In this document: positions 26,342-36,900 of the stretch, piece after piece
Position numbering within the stretch: the stretch's first letter is position 1
Layout of the letters: each line of letters starts with the position of its first letter
Assembly (NCBI RefSeq): GCF_003352085.1
Contig: NZ_CP025804.1
Coordinates: 1,550,001 to 1,614,000, forward strand
Length of the DNA: 64,000 nt
Reading direction: 5' to 3'
Origin: Sulfitobacter sp. SK012
GTDB lineage: Bacteria; Pseudomonadota; Alphaproteobacteria; Rhodobacterales; Rhodobacteraceae
Program-made: the position numbers and the translations under genes
The notes under the pieces: generated by a model
The model's database searches: none
What the model was told of the DNA's origin: nothing
Seen by the model: the letters and a program-made list of their open reading frames with translations, nothing else

Positions 26342-27256
26342 ATGACGCCCATTTTCAAGTTTGAAGGGATCTACACACCCCTTGTTACGCCCTTGTTTGC
26401 CAACGGCAGCATTAACCACGACGCGCTGGCGGATCAGATTGAACAACTGGTTGAGGCGGGGGTTCATGGCCTCATTTCGGGTGGCTCAACAGGAGAGAAT
26501 TATGCCCAAACCGTTGAAGAACGGCTGGCGCTGGGGCGGTTTACCAAAGAGCGATTAAAGGGTCGGTTGCCGCTGATTGTGGGGACCGGCACAATGCGGA
26601 CGCCCGATAGTATCGCGCTGGCGACTGGTGCGCGCGAGATGGGGGCAGATGCGATTTTGCTCGGAACACCGCCTTACGCTGTGCCGACGGAACGGGAAAA
26701 CGCACTGAATGCGCTGGCGATTGACCGGGCGGCGAACCTTCCAGTGATGCTTTACAATTACCCGGGCCGGATGGGCGTGAACATGGGCGAAGAGTTTCTG
26801 GACCGGGTGGGGCGGAGCAGCAACATCTGCGCGATCAAAGAAAGTTCGGGCGATATCAACCGAGTACACCTGTTGGCGCGCGATTATCCGCATATCCAGA
26901 TGTCATGCGGTATGGATGATCAAGCGCTCGAGTTCTTTGCCTGGGGCGCGCGATCTTGGGTGTGTGCGGGGAGTAATTTCCTGCCCAAAGAACATGTGGC
27001 GCTTTATCAAGCCTGCGCGGTTGAGGGCGATTATGACAAGGGCCGGAGAATCATGAGCGCGATGATGCCATTGATGCGGGTGTTGGAGCAGGGCGGCAAG
27101 TTTGTTGCCTGTGTAAAGCACGGCGTCACGGTGGCGGGCATTGATGCGGGTGGGATGATGCCACCGCTCAAGCCGCTCAACAAAGATGAGAAACGCGAAT
27201 TGGAACAGGTGGTGCGGGTGCTAAAGGCGACCGTTTCCGCGATTGTGAAGGGATAA
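26342..27256 (+). CDS. DapA-family lyase/deaminase
   Basis: A 304-residue TIM-barrel Schiff-base enzyme of the dihydrodipicolinate synthase/N-acetylneuraminate lyase family. The catalytic Lys is in CAIKESSGD and the Tyr in LYNYPGRMG; the GGSTGEN loop is also present. It is not dapA itself by context: it stands between a GntR regulator and an aldehyde dehydrogenase and FAD oxidoreductase. In such sets DapA-family enzymes often act as aldolases or as deaminases of cyclic imino acids, for example in hydroxyproline breakdown. The reaction here is not known. Confidence 0.86.
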   Translation: MTPIFKFEGIYTPLVTPLFANGSINHDALADQIEQLVEAGVHGLISGGSTGENYAQTVEERLALGRFTKERLKGRLPLIVGTGTMRTPDSIALATGAREMGADAILLGTPPYAVPTERENALNALAIDRAANLPVMLYNYPGRMGVNMGEEFLDRVGRSSNICAIKESSGDINRVHLLARDYPHIQMSCGMDDQALEFFAWGARSWVCAGSNFLPKEHVALYQACAVEGDYDKGRRIMSAMMPLMRVLEQGGKFVACVKHGVTVAGIDAGGMMPPLKPLNKDEKRELEQVVRVLKATVSAIVKG

Positions 27257-27260
27257 GGCG

Positions 27261-28757
27261 ATGGGTTTGCTGACAAAAGAAGAGTACCGCGTGCTGGTGC
27301 AGGGACTGGAATTTCCCACCAATGCCTTTGTTGATGGTGGATATCGCCCGGCCACATCCGGCAAGACCTTTGAAAGTGTGAACCCCGCGACCGGAGAGCA
27401 CCTGGCCCATATTGCAGCATGTGGCGCACAAGACGTGGACTTCGCGGTGCAAAAGGCGCGCGATGCGTTTGAGGACGGGCGGTGGTCGCGGTTGCATCCG
27501 TCAGCGCGCAAAGATGTCTTGATCAGGCTGGCCAAATTGATGACACGCAACGCGCGTGAACTGGCCGTGATGGAGAGCCTTGATGCGGGTAAAACGATCT
27601 ATGATTGCGAAGAAACGGACATCCCGGAATCGATAGATTGCATTAAGTGGCACGCGGAAGCCATTGATAAGATGTATGATCAAGTCGCACCTGCCTCGGA
27701 TGATCACATCGCGATGGTCGTACGAGAACCAGTGGGCGTAGTGGGGCTGGTGTTGCCTTGGAACTTTCCGTTGCTGATGCTGGCGTGGAAGATTGGACCG
27801 GCGTTGGCGGCAGGCTGTTCGGTGATCGTGAAACCCGCAGAAGAGACATCACTCACAGCGTTACGGATGGCGGAACTGGCCCATGAGGCAGGGGTGCCGG
27901 CTGGTGTGCTGGCGGTGTTGCCGGGCGGCGGCACCGAAGTTGGCGAGCCATTGGGGCGGCATATGGACGTCGATATGGTCAGTTTTACGGGCTCGACGGT
28001 GACGGGTAAGCGGTTTCTGGGCTATGCAGGTGAGAGCAATGCCAAGGAAATCGTCCTCGAGATGGGGGGTAAAAACGCCTGTATTGTGTTGGACGATGCA
28101 GAGAACCTCGACCGTGTGGCGGCGCATATCGCCAATGGAGCGCTCTGGAACATGGGCGAAAACTGCAGCGCCATCAGCCGGTTGATTGTGCATAGAGCTG
28201 TTAAAGAGCCGCTGCTCAAACGGATTGAAGCATATATGCGCGACTGGCCATTGGGCGACCCGCTGGACCCTGAAACACGGCTAGGTGCGATGGTTTCTAA
28301 AGCGCATTTTGATAAAGTCTCCGGATACTTGAGAGGCGCTCCTAAAGCGATCGTTGGCGGTGGAACCAAAGATGGCGTCTTTGTGGAAGCCACTGTGGTT
28401 GAGGTGCCGCGCGATCACCAAATGGCGCGCGAGGAAATCTTTGGCCCAGTGCTGAGCGTTATTGACGTGGCGAGCTTTGACGAGGCTATCGCGGTTGCCA
28501 ATGACAGTGACTACGGGCTGTGCGCCAGTGTTTTCACGGCGAATGGCAAACGTGCCCTGCGCGCGGCGCGGATGCTGCGGGCTGGCACTGTGACGGTCAA
28601 CACCTACGGCGAGGGTGATATTACGACGCCGTTTGGCGGCTATAAACAATCTGGATTTGGTGGACGCGACAACGGTGTGCATGCGCATGATCAGTATACG
28701 CAGCTGAAAACCATCTGGCTGGATTTGAGCGACGACGCAGGCGAGGCAGTCGATTGA
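27261..28757 (+). CDS. NAD(P)-dependent aldehyde dehydrogenase
   Basis: A 498-residue aldehyde dehydrogenase. The catalytic Cys is in GENCSAISR (about residue 299), the general-base Glu in LEMGGKN, and the cofactor-binding VLPWNFPLLML and FTGSTVTGK segments are present. It is closest in general form to gamma-aminobutyraldehyde and PuuC-like enzymes, but substrate cannot be decided. It begins five bases after the DapA-like gene and overlaps the FAD oxidoreductase by four bases. In the proposed pathway it would oxidise an aldehyde produced upstream, for instance a semialdehyde. Confidence 0.9.
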   Translation: MGLLTKEEYRVLVQGLEFPTNAFVDGGYRPATSGKTFESVNPATGEHLAHIAACGAQDVDFAVQKARDAFEDGRWSRLHPSARKDVLIRLAKLMTRNARELAVMESLDAGKTIYDCEETDIPESIDCIKWHAEAIDKMYDQVAPASDDHIAMVVREPVGVVGLVLPWNFPLLMLAWKIGPALAAGCSVIVKPAEETSLTALRMAELAHEAGVPAGVLAVLPGGGTEVGEPLGRHMDVDMVSFTGSTVTGKRFLGYAGESNAKEIVLEMGGKNACIVLDDAENLDRVAAHIANGALWNMGENCSAISRLIVHRAVKEPLLKRIEAYMRDWPLGDPLDPETRLGAMVSKAHFDKVSGYLRGAPKAIVGGGTKDGVFVEATVVEVPRDHQMAREEIFGPVLSVIDVASFDEAIAVANDSDYGLCASVFTANGKRALRAARMLRAGTVTVNTYGEGDITTPFGGYKQSGFGGRDNGVHAHDQYTQLKTIWLDLSDDAGEAVD

Positions 28758-30094
28758 ACAGCTACCGCGCCAAGACCACGCCGCAATTTGCGACACAGGC
28801 GGCGTGGAACACAATTTTGGGCGCGGCACCAGACGGACCGGTGTTAGAGGGGCGGCACACGGCGGATGTGGTCATCATCGGCGCGGGTTTTGCCGGGTTG
28901 TCGGCTGCGCGCCGGTTGCGCCAACTTGATGCATCGGCGCGGATTGTTGTGCTGGATGCGTTGCCGATCGCGGAAGGGACTGCGGGGCGGAATTCAGGCT
29001 TCATGATCGATTTGCCGCATGATTTGGCGTCTGATGATTATGCTGGGACTGGCGATGACCGCGCGATGATTGCGCTCAACCGTGCGGCGATCCGTTTTGC
29101 CCGCAGCGCCGTGGCTGAGTATCAGATCGACCCGGCCTATGCCGATCCCGTGGGTAAGGTAAACGGAGCAGCGGGTGCCGCAGGAGAAGCGCATAACCGC
29201 AGCTACGGCGCCCATTTGGCCCAGCTTGGTGAGGCATCAGAAATGCTGGACCGCCAATCCATGCAAGAGCTGACGGGCAGCAGTTACTACGCTTCGGGGC
29301 TCTATACTCCAGGCACGCTGATCCTGCAGCCTGCGGGTTATATTCGCGGGTTGGCGATGGGGCTGCGCCGTGACGGCGTTGAGATTTTTGAACGCTCGGC
29401 CGTGACAGGCTTTGAGCGGCAAGGCACGGATTGGGCAGTCACGACGGGGCAGGGCACAGTTACCGCCCCAAAGATCATATTGGGCACGAACGGACATTTG
29501 GAGAGCTTCGGTATCGCCAAGGGGCGGTTGATCCAGCTCTTTTTATTCGCCTCCATGACGCCCGAGTTAGACAAAGATCAACTGCGCCGTCTTGGGGGGG
29601 CTCCGCGCTGGGGGGTCACCCCGTCGGACCCCGTTGGCACGACCATGCGGCGTATCGATAGCGCACAGGGCGGCAACCGGATCATTACGCGGACCTGTGC
29701 GAGCGTGCGCCCCGGAATGCAGGCGGGCGGGGGAGATGTAGCGCGGGCTGCAAAAGCGCAACGCGGCAAGTTTGATGCGCGATTTCCACAGCTTGCGGGG
29801 CTTGGTATGGCGCATGAATGGGCCGGGCATCTATGTTTGACGCGCAACGGTGTGGCCGTCACCGGAGAGATCGATAGTGGTGTTTTTAGTGCATGCGTGC
29901 AGAACGGGCTGGGCACCGCGCGCGGCACATTGACTGGCATTGCTGCCGCGGAACAGGCCGCCGGGGAACACAGCGACATCACAAAGCACTTCGCATCGGA
30001 GGCAAAACCACGCTCACTGCCGCCTGAGCCTTTTGCAACCTGGGGCGCAAACGCTTACTTACGCTGGAAAGAGCGACGCGCTGGCGCAGAATAG
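28754..30094 (+). CDS. FAD-dependent amine/amino-acid oxidoreductase (DAO fold)
   Basis: A 446-residue flavoprotein of the D-amino-acid-oxidase/glycine-oxidase superfamily. The dinucleotide-binding loop is VVIIGAGFAGLSAARRL at about residue 38. It resembles PuuB/OrdL-type oxidoreductases, with conserved GTAGRNSGF and LCLTRNGVAVTG segments. Members oxidise primary or secondary amines, including proline derivatives and gamma-glutamylputrescine. With the DapA-like enzyme and ALDH it would form a three-step route from an amine or imino acid. The start overlaps the ALDH stop, giving the order lyase, dehydrogenase, oxidase in one operon. About 240 bases without genes separate it from the polysaccharide locus. 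Confidence 0.87.
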   Translation: MNSYRAKTTPQFATQAAWNTILGAAPDGPVLEGRHTADVVIIGAGFAGLSAARRLRQLDASARIVVLDALPIAEGTAGRNSGFMIDLPHDLASDDYAGTGDDRAMIALNRAAIRFARSAVAEYQIDPAYADPVGKVNGAAGAAGEAHNRSYGAHLAQLGEASEMLDRQSMQELTGSSYYASGLYTPGTLILQPAGYIRGLAMGLRRDGVEIFERSAVTGFERQGTDWAVTTGQGTVTAPKIILGTNGHLESFGIAKGRLIQLFLFASMTPELDKDQLRRLGGAPRWGVTPSDPVGTTMRRIDSAQGGNRIITRTCASVRPGMQAGGGDVARAAKAQRGKFDARFPQLAGLGMAHEWAGHLCLTRNGVAVTGEIDSGVFSACVQNGLGTARGTLTGIAAAEQAAGEHSDITKHFASEAKPRSLPPEPFATWGANAYLRWKERRAGAE

Positions 30095-30333
30095 GGTGCC
30101 AGGGCTTTGTGCTGACATGTGTTTCTTTTCGAGCGGAGTGCGGGTTTGGCCCTGACGGATTTAAGACTTGATGTCGCTGAAGTGCGCCAGCCCTACTTCA
30201 GCATGGATGTGCGCAGATGTAGGGATGTTTCTGGGCACCGTAGCCACCAAAACCCCCAAACCGCACCGTTGTATGAAGCAGGGATTTCAGGCTACCTCTA
30301 TGCGTATCGTTCCTTTCCGGCAAAGGAGACCGT

Positions 30334-31278
30334 ATGAGCATCGCTGCCATCGTGATTGGCCGCAACGAAGGCACGCGTTTGATCGCGTGTCTCGATGCAC
30401 TGCGCGGTGCGGTGGAAATGGTTGTCTATGTCGATAGCGGATCCAACGATGGATCGATTGGGGCGGCGCAGGCGCGTGGTGCCAATGTTGTGGCGCTGGA
30501 CATGGCGCAGCCTTTTACGGCCGCGCGGGCGCGCAATGCGGGTCTTGATGAGGTGCCGCAGGATATTTCACTGGTGCAGTTTCTAGACGGGGATTGTGTC
30601 ATTCAAGAAGGCTGGCTCGCTGAGGCTCGCAGCTTTTTGGAGGAAAATCGCGATGTTGCTGTGGTCTGTGGGCGTCGCCGCGAGATACATCCACAAAGTT
30701 CAATTTATAATGCGCTGATTGATCTGGAATGGGACACACCGGTGGGCGAGGCCAAAGCCTGTGGTGGGGACGCTTTGATGCGGATGGATGCGCTTCGGCA
30801 GGTGGGCGGATACCGCAATGATCTGATCGCGGGCGAAGAGCCCGAGCTGTGTTTACGGCTTCGTGCAGCCGGATGGAGCATTTGGCGATTAGAGGTCGAA
30901 ATGACGGCCCATGACGCACAAATCACGCAGTTCGGGCAGTGGTGGAAACGCAGCAAACGAGCGGGCCATGCCTTTGCAGAAGGGGCATGGTTGCATGGCA
31001 GCCCGCCAGAGCGGCATTGGGTTGTTGAAACAAGGCGCTCACTGATATGGGGTGCCGCATTGCCTGCCATGATTTTGCTGCTGGTTTTTTTTGTTGGGCC
31101 GGTGTCGTGGCTTTTTCTGCTGGTCTATCCGCTTCAGATGTTGCGGCTGTCCAAGGAGCGCGGTCTGGTTTGGGGTGTGTTCAATGTTCTGGGTAAGTTC
31201 CCTGAGGCATTGGGCGCGCTTAGCTATTATTGGCGTGAAGTCACCGGCGGACGTACCCGGCTCATCGAATATAAATAG
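30334..31278 (+). CDS. Family 2 glycosyltransferase with C-terminal membrane spans
   Basis: A 314-residue inverting glycosyltransferase. The GT-A core has the NEG and YVDSGSNDGS strands, the DGD metal-binding motif (QFLDGDCV) and an ED-like acceptor motif (AGEEPELCLRL). Two hydrophobic spans near the C-terminus (LPAMILLLVFFVGPVSWLFLL) anchor it to the inner membrane, as in ExoM-like or similar EPS enzymes. It precedes the polysaccharide locus and ends exactly where the convergent WecG-type gene ends (31278/31279). A kaggaga site precedes the ATG. The sugar is unknown. Confidence 0.87.
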   Translation: MSIAAIVIGRNEGTRLIACLDALRGAVEMVVYVDSGSNDGSIGAAQARGANVVALDMAQPFTAARARNAGLDEVPQDISLVQFLDGDCVIQEGWLAEARSFLEENRDVAVVCGRRREIHPQSSIYNALIDLEWDTPVGEAKACGGDALMRMDALRQVGGYRNDLIAGEEPELCLRLRAAGWSIWRLEVEMTAHDAQITQFGQWWKRSKRAGHAFAEGAWLHGSPPERHWVVETRRSLIWGAALPAMILLLVFFVGPVSWLFLLVYPLQMLRLSKERGLVWGVFNVLGKFPEALGALSYYWREVTGGRTRLIEYK

Positions 31279-32025
31279 TTACCGCTGCCGCACTGCATGC
31301 CAGAATTGCTGGGGCAAAATAGCAAAGCACTTTGCATAGCGCGGCACCATGCGGCGCGGATCCTGAGCGGTACGCCACAGCCATTCCAATGCCATTTGCC
31401 GCATCAAGAGCGGCGCACGGATCTGATGGCCCGCCAGAAAATCCAAACCCGCTCCGATAGAGGCAAAGCCGACCTTCGGAGATTTGACCCGAGCATGGGC
31501 TGCAAAGATCTCCTGCTTGGGTGCCCCAAGTGCGATGAAACACAAGCCTGCACCGCACTCATTGAGCATATCGGAAAATGCGTTTGCCGCCTCGCCGGTG
31601 GGATCAAACCCGTACGGTGGCGCATAGCACAAGGCAATGTTCAGGCCGGGTATTTCGCGTTCTAGGGCGGCTTTGGCACCCGCGAGCGCATCATCGCTGC
31701 TGCCAATAAATGCAACCGGGGTTTTTGTTGCAGCTGCAAGCTTGCACATGCCGTGGATCAAGTCGGAGCCGGGCATCAATTCGATTGGTTCTCCGGCAAC
31801 CTTCGAAAGCCAGACTATCGGTCGCCCGTCGGCTACGATCAAGTCGTGTTCTTTGTAGGCATCTAAAAACTCAGAATTACCGGGCAGTTTTGTGAGGTGA
31901 TCAAGATTTAAGGTGGCGAGCGCGAATCCGATACGATTAGAAAATCGCTGGTGCAGAATGTGAAACAATTCCTCGTGAGTCGCGATATTGACCTTGATTT
32001 CGAAACGGGAGCCGAAGAATTTCAT
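31279..32025 (-). CDS. WecG/TagA/CpsF-family glycosyltransferase
   Basis: A 248-residue protein of the GT26 family, which adds a second sugar (for example N-acetylmannosamine or hexose) to a lipid-linked first sugar. The signature segments LNLDHLTKL, DLIVADGRPIVWLS and GSDLIHGM are present, as is CFIALGAPKQEIF. It would act on the cytoplasmic face of the membrane in polysaccharide subunit assembly. It is convergent with the preceding GT2 and divergent from the O-antigen-ligase-like gene, with 183 bases of promoter region that include a short inverted repeat CGCGA-TTT-TCGCG (32060-32072). Confidence 0.88.
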   Translation of the reverse strand: MKFFGSRFEIKVNIATHEELFHILHQRFSNRIGFALATLNLDHLTKLPGNSEFLDAYKEHDLIVADGRPIVWLSKVAGEPIELMPGSDLIHGMCKLAAATKTPVAFIGSSDDALAGAKAALEREIPGLNIALCYAPPYGFDPTGEAANAFSDMLNECGAGLCFIALGAPKQEIFAAHARVKSPKVGFASIGAGLDFLAGHQIRAPLLMRQMALEWLWRTAQDPRRMVPRYAKCFAILPQQFWHAVRQR

Positions 32026-32208
32026 TTGAAGATTATGCAGAAAAACAACAGCCCAATGTCGCGATTTTCGCGCACTACGGTAGATTTGCTAGTGTTTTCA
32101 ATGCGTCTCATGATGTCGATAGACCAGTGTTTCTAAGATTTCGCCAAAGTAGCGTGATGACTTGATGATGCCTAGCGTGTAAATGCACAACGGTCGTTCA
32201 GGAGCAAC

Positions 32209-33666
32209 ATGCCAAACGCAATTGCATATCTCGCCTTATTGGCATGGCCCGCGGTTTGCCTTGTACTTTTTCGTACGCTCAAAGTTGAGCGCGCGTTGAT
32301 CTGGTCAATTCTGGGCGGTTACCTGATTTTGCCACCTTTGGCCGAGTTCAATTTTCCACTGGTGCCCGCCATGGACAAAGTGACGATCCCGAATTTGAGC
32401 GTGCTCGCCATCATGCTGTTTGGGATGCGTGAAAAACTGCGATTGTGGCCCGACAACCGGATTGCACAGCTTTTGGTAGTTGGTCTGGTCCTCTGCACTA
32501 TTCCAACCGTGTTGACCAATGGCGATGCGATCTTATTCGAGGTGCTGCAGGGTGCCGATCCGATTGTGTTCTTTGTCGACGCGCTGCCGGGACAGTCCGT
32601 GCGCGACATTGGTTCTGTGTTGATTGCGCAAGTCCTGACCCTTGTGCCGTTCTTGTTGGCGCGACAGTTTCTATCGACCGAAGCTGGGCTACGCGAGCTC
32701 TTGCTGGCGTTCATGATTGGGGCGCTGGCCTATTCAATCCCGTCGCTAACCGAAATCCGCTTGAGCCCACAAATGAACATTTGGGTCTACGGTTTCTTCC
32801 AGCACGACTTTGCCCAAACCATCCGAGGGCAGGGCTTTCGCCCTATTGTTTTCCTGCCCCATGGGCTGTGGTTGGCTATGTTTATATGCACTGGAGTGAT
32901 TGCCGCTGCAGCTTTGGCACGGGCTGCACCCAATCAGGAACGCTGGAAGACGGTGATGCTGCTGGCCTATCTTTTTGTCCTCTTGGTCCTTTGCAAAAGC
33001 GCTGCGTCCTTAGTGTATGGCCTGTTCTTGGTGCCACTCGTATTGTTCGTGCCCACCCGGTGGCAAATTGGTTTGGCGGCAACATTTGCGGTAATTGCGC
33101 TGACCTACCCGATGCTGCGCAACTTTGGCATCATTCCGCTTGATGCAATTCTGGCACAGGCGGAGGCGTTCAGCCCCGAACGTGCGCAATCGCTTGGATA
33201 TAGATTTTTTAACGAGGAGCAGCTTTTGGGCCGCGCTGCGGAAAAGCCTGCCTTTGGCTGGGGGGGCTGGGGGCGCAGCCTTTTGCGGGACTCTGAGACG
33301 GGAACGATCGTCACGATCCCTGATGGCCGCTGGATCATTGTGTTCGGTACCTTTGGCTGGCTGGGCTATTTGTCAGAATTTGGTCTGTTGGCTCTGCCTC
33401 TGATTTTGATGGGTGTGTATATCCGGCGTCAGCCTCAGGCAGCGTTGTCGCCTTTTGTCGGACCTGTCGCACTTATCTTGGGGATTACGATGATGGACAT
33501 GCTGCTGAACGCAACCCTGACACCCGTCACGTGGCTCGTCGCGGGTGCTGTGTTGGGCCATGCCGAACGCCTCAGTCCTCGGGTGCCGCAAGCCCCGCCC
33601 CATGCGCTTCAAAGCCGCCCGGCTTTGGACGGCCAAGCCCGACCAGGGCCCCGCACGGTGCTGTGA
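32209..33666 (+). CDS. O-antigen ligase/polymerase-like membrane protein
   Basis: A 485-residue integral membrane protein with about ten to twelve spans and a large periplasmic loop, typical of the WaaL/Wzy/RfaL (O-antigen ligase-like) family. These proteins polymerise or ligate lipid-linked polysaccharide repeats. Arg and His residues in the periplasmic loop (for example LSPERAQSLGYRFFNEEQL) fit the usual positions of functional residues. A ggagc site precedes the ATG. The C-terminal tail after about residue 455 is Pro/Arg-rich and probably cytoplasmic or unstructured. Polymerase versus ligase cannot be told. Confidence 0.83.
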   Translation: MPNAIAYLALLAWPAVCLVLFRTLKVERALIWSILGGYLILPPLAEFNFPLVPAMDKVTIPNLSVLAIMLFGMREKLRLWPDNRIAQLLVVGLVLCTIPTVLTNGDAILFEVLQGADPIVFFVDALPGQSVRDIGSVLIAQVLTLVPFLLARQFLSTEAGLRELLLAFMIGALAYSIPSLTEIRLSPQMNIWVYGFFQHDFAQTIRGQGFRPIVFLPHGLWLAMFICTGVIAAAALARAAPNQERWKTVMLLAYLFVLLVLCKSAASLVYGLFLVPLVLFVPTRWQIGLAATFAVIALTYPMLRNFGIIPLDAILAQAEAFSPERAQSLGYRFFNEEQLLGRAAEKPAFGWGGWGRSLLRDSETGTIVTIPDGRWIIVFGTFGWLGYLSEFGLLALPLILMGVYIRRQPQAALSPFVGPVALILGITMMDMLLNATLTPVTWLVAGAVLGHAERLSPRVPQAPPHALQSRPALDGQARPGPRTVL

Positions 33667-33748
33667 TACGATTCCAATTGAATGTGGCGCGATTGTTGCG
33701 GCGAAGTTGTCAAAAACTGTAGGGACATGGAATTGTTGTGATATCATA

Positions 33749-33764
33749 CGTTACTACCGTAACG
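33749..33764. promoter_or_regulatory. Inverted repeat before the PKS gene
   Basis: CGTTAC (33749-33754) and GTAACG (33759-33764) with a four-base spacer lie about 150 bases before the PKS start, in the only long promoter region of the PKS-NRPS unit. An operator for an unknown regulator is possible. Confidence 0.35.
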
Positions 33765-33914
33765 AGAGGTGCCGCTAAGTACATTGTAACATATGATTTA
33801 TTTTGAAATTCGGCACCAAATCAGGCGGTTAGGTCTGTAAAAATCACTGTCTTTTGATATGCTTTAAATGGGGGCTCCGGCCTGCTTTTCGCAAGGTGGG
33901 CTAAGGGGTATACT

Positions 33915-36900
33915 ATGGTCATGGACCACAAAAACGATCTTCGGCCTCTTTCGGGAGAGCCAATGGGTGCAGGAACAAGCACTGACATTGCCATTGTTGG
34001 CATGTCCGTCAACGTGCCTGGTGCTCAGTCTGTTGAGACCTATTGGGAAAACCTGCGCGACGGGGTGGAATCGATCCGGCGTTTGGATGACGCTGCATTG
34101 CTGGCCGCGGGCGAGTCCCTCGAAAAAATGCGCCGCAAAAATTATGTGCCTGCCGCTGCAGTACTCGATGGCTTTGAAGAATTTGACGCCGATTTCTTTG
34201 GCTTTTCCCCAAAAGATGCCGCGATCCTTGATCCTCAGCACCGCAAGTTTCTCGAAGTGGCGTGGGAAGCGATGGAGCAGGCAGGTCACCCACCTGAGAC
34301 AATCCCCGGACCCGTTGGGGTCTATGCGGGATGCGGCATGGGCAGCTATTTCTATTTTAACATCTGCTCGAACCCCGACTTGGTGGATGACGTGGGCATG
34401 TTCTTGCTGCGCCATACGGGCAACGACAAGGATTTCCTCAGCACACGGGTCAGCCATGTGTTCGACCTCAAAGGCCCCTCGATAAACCTGCAAACGGCCT
34501 GTTCAACATCGCTGGTTGCGATCCATTATGCCTGTCAGGCGTTGCACGCAGGCGAGGTCGATATGGCGCTAGCGGGCGGCGTGACCATCGAGTTGCCGCA
34601 GGGGCGTGGCTATGAGTTCAAGGAAAACGAAATCCTTTCGCCGGACGGTCATTGCCATGCCTTTGATCACCGCGCGCAAGGCACTGTTTTTGGTTCTGGC
34701 GCGGGCGCAGTCGCATTGCGCAGGCTTGATGATGCGATTGCTGATGGCGATCACATCTGGGCGGTGATCAAGGGCTCTGCAGTCAATAATGATGGCGCGG
34801 CCAAGGCAGGCTATTTGGCACCGTCCGTGGATGGCCAATCTGCGGCAATCGTTAAGGCGCTGGATGCTGCAGGGGTTGCTGCGCAAAGTATCGGCTATGT
34901 GGAATGTCATGGCACCGGCACCTATCTGGGTGATCCGATTGAGGTTGCGGCCTTGACGGAAGCTTACCGCCAATCGACGCAAGCTGAGGATTTTTGCCGC
35001 ATCGGCTCGGTAAAGACCAACATCGGCCATCTAGATACGGCAGCTGGCGTTGCCGGGCTGGTCAAGGCAGCCCTGGCACTACATCACGAGGCGATGCCGC
35101 CGTCGCTCGGGTTTGAGAAACCGAACCCCGCGATTGGATTTGAGGGCAGCCCGTTTTCGGTCAACGCTTCATTGACGCCGTGGCCACGGGGCGATGCGTC
35201 TCGGCGGGCAGCGATCAACGCGCTGGGGGTTGGTGGCACAAATGCGCATACGATCTTGCAAGAGGCTCCGGTCCGTGCCGCATCCGAAGAAAGCGATTTT
35301 CCGTTTCATCCAATGGTGGTTTCGGCCCGCAGCAAGGCGGCACTCGAGGCCAATACCGCCGCACTTGCGGCGCATTTGCGCGCCCATCCAGAACAGCCCA
35401 TGGCAGATTTAGCGCATACGTTGAAAAACGGACGGCGTGGGTTTGAAAAGCGCCGCATTGTCGTCGCCGAAACCCACGAGGAAGCCGCCGCGGCGCTTGA
35501 GACAGGTGATACCCGACGGGTCTTTACCCATGATCATCTGGGCGAGGGCGCTCAGGTTGTGTTCATGTTCCCCGGTGGGGGCGCGCAATATCCTGACATG
35601 GCGCGTGATCTTTATGAAACTGAACCCGCTTTTGCCGAAGCGATGGATCAGGGGCTGGCACATCTGCAGGCGCAGCTGGATTACGACATTCGCGCCCTGT
35701 GGTTGCCGGAGCCTGAGGCCCGTGCGGCGGCGACGGAAAAGCTAAAGAAACCGTCGGTCCAATTGCCTTTGATTGCGATTGTCGAATACGCTTTGGCGCA
35801 GTTGTGGATTAGCTGGGGGGTCAAACCCAGCGCCATGGTTGGCCATTCGATGGGTGAAAATGTTGCTGCCTGCCTTGCTGGTGTGATGAGTTTTGAAAAC
35901 CTGATTGATCTGGTGCTGCTGCGTGGTCAGCTCTTTGACAGCGTAGCCCCCGGCGGGATGCTGAGCGTTTCGCTCAGCCGTGCTGATCTGGAAGGCTATC
36001 TGAGCGAAGATCTGGACATTGCCAGCGTCAATGGCCCGCAACTAACGGCCGTGTCTGGCCCTGATGCGGCCCTTGCTGCATTGCAAGAGCGGCTAAGTGC
36101 GGATGATGTCGATTGGCAGCGCATAGCCATCGATATTGCAGCCCATTCGCGGATGCTGGAGCCGATCTTGGCCGAGTACCGTGCGTTTCTGGCCACGCTT
36201 GATCTGCAAGCCCCGCAGATGCCGTTTGTTTCCAATCGCAGCGGCCAAATGATCACTTCGGCACAAGCAACGGACCCCGACTACTGGGTGGGTCAGCTGC
36301 GCAATACTGTCAATTTCGCCGATTGCATTGATACGCTGGCCGCTGGCCCGAAACGGGTATTCTTGGAAGTTGGGCCCGGCAAGGCGTTGTCGTCCCTGGC
36401 CCCTATGTGTGCCGCCGTGGTACCGGGGCAAGTGCTGGCGTCCTTGCGGCACTCTGATCAAGACGTGGCAGATGACGCATATTTCATCGGCGTCATTGGG
36501 CGGCTTTGGGCATGCGGCGTCGAGGCGGATTGGGATCAGTTGTGGGGGGAGGCGCGGCGCAATCGGGTCTTGCTGCCGACCTATCAATTCCAACGCAGTC
36601 CTTATTTCATAGCCCCCGGCAAAGCGGTCGTGGAAGCCGAACCGGTCATCGCACGTTCAGATGACATGGCCGAGTGGGGCGCTGTCCCGCGCTGGACACC
36701 GCAGTTCGCGGATGTTGATGCCGATCTGGATGCGGCGCTACTGGCAGCAAAAGAAACGCGTTGGTTGATCTTTGCGGATGCCGGCGGTGTTGCTAACGCT
36801 GTGATCGCACGGTTGCAAGATGCGGGTCACCGGGTTGCGACTGTACGCGCCGGCGACAGCTTTGCTGATTTGGGTGAGGGGAACTTTACGCTGGCCCCTG

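Noticed and set aside
33749..33764. LuxR-type lux box before the PKS
   Set aside because: It is too short and lacks the usual CT/AG ends; recorded only as an unassigned inverted repeat.
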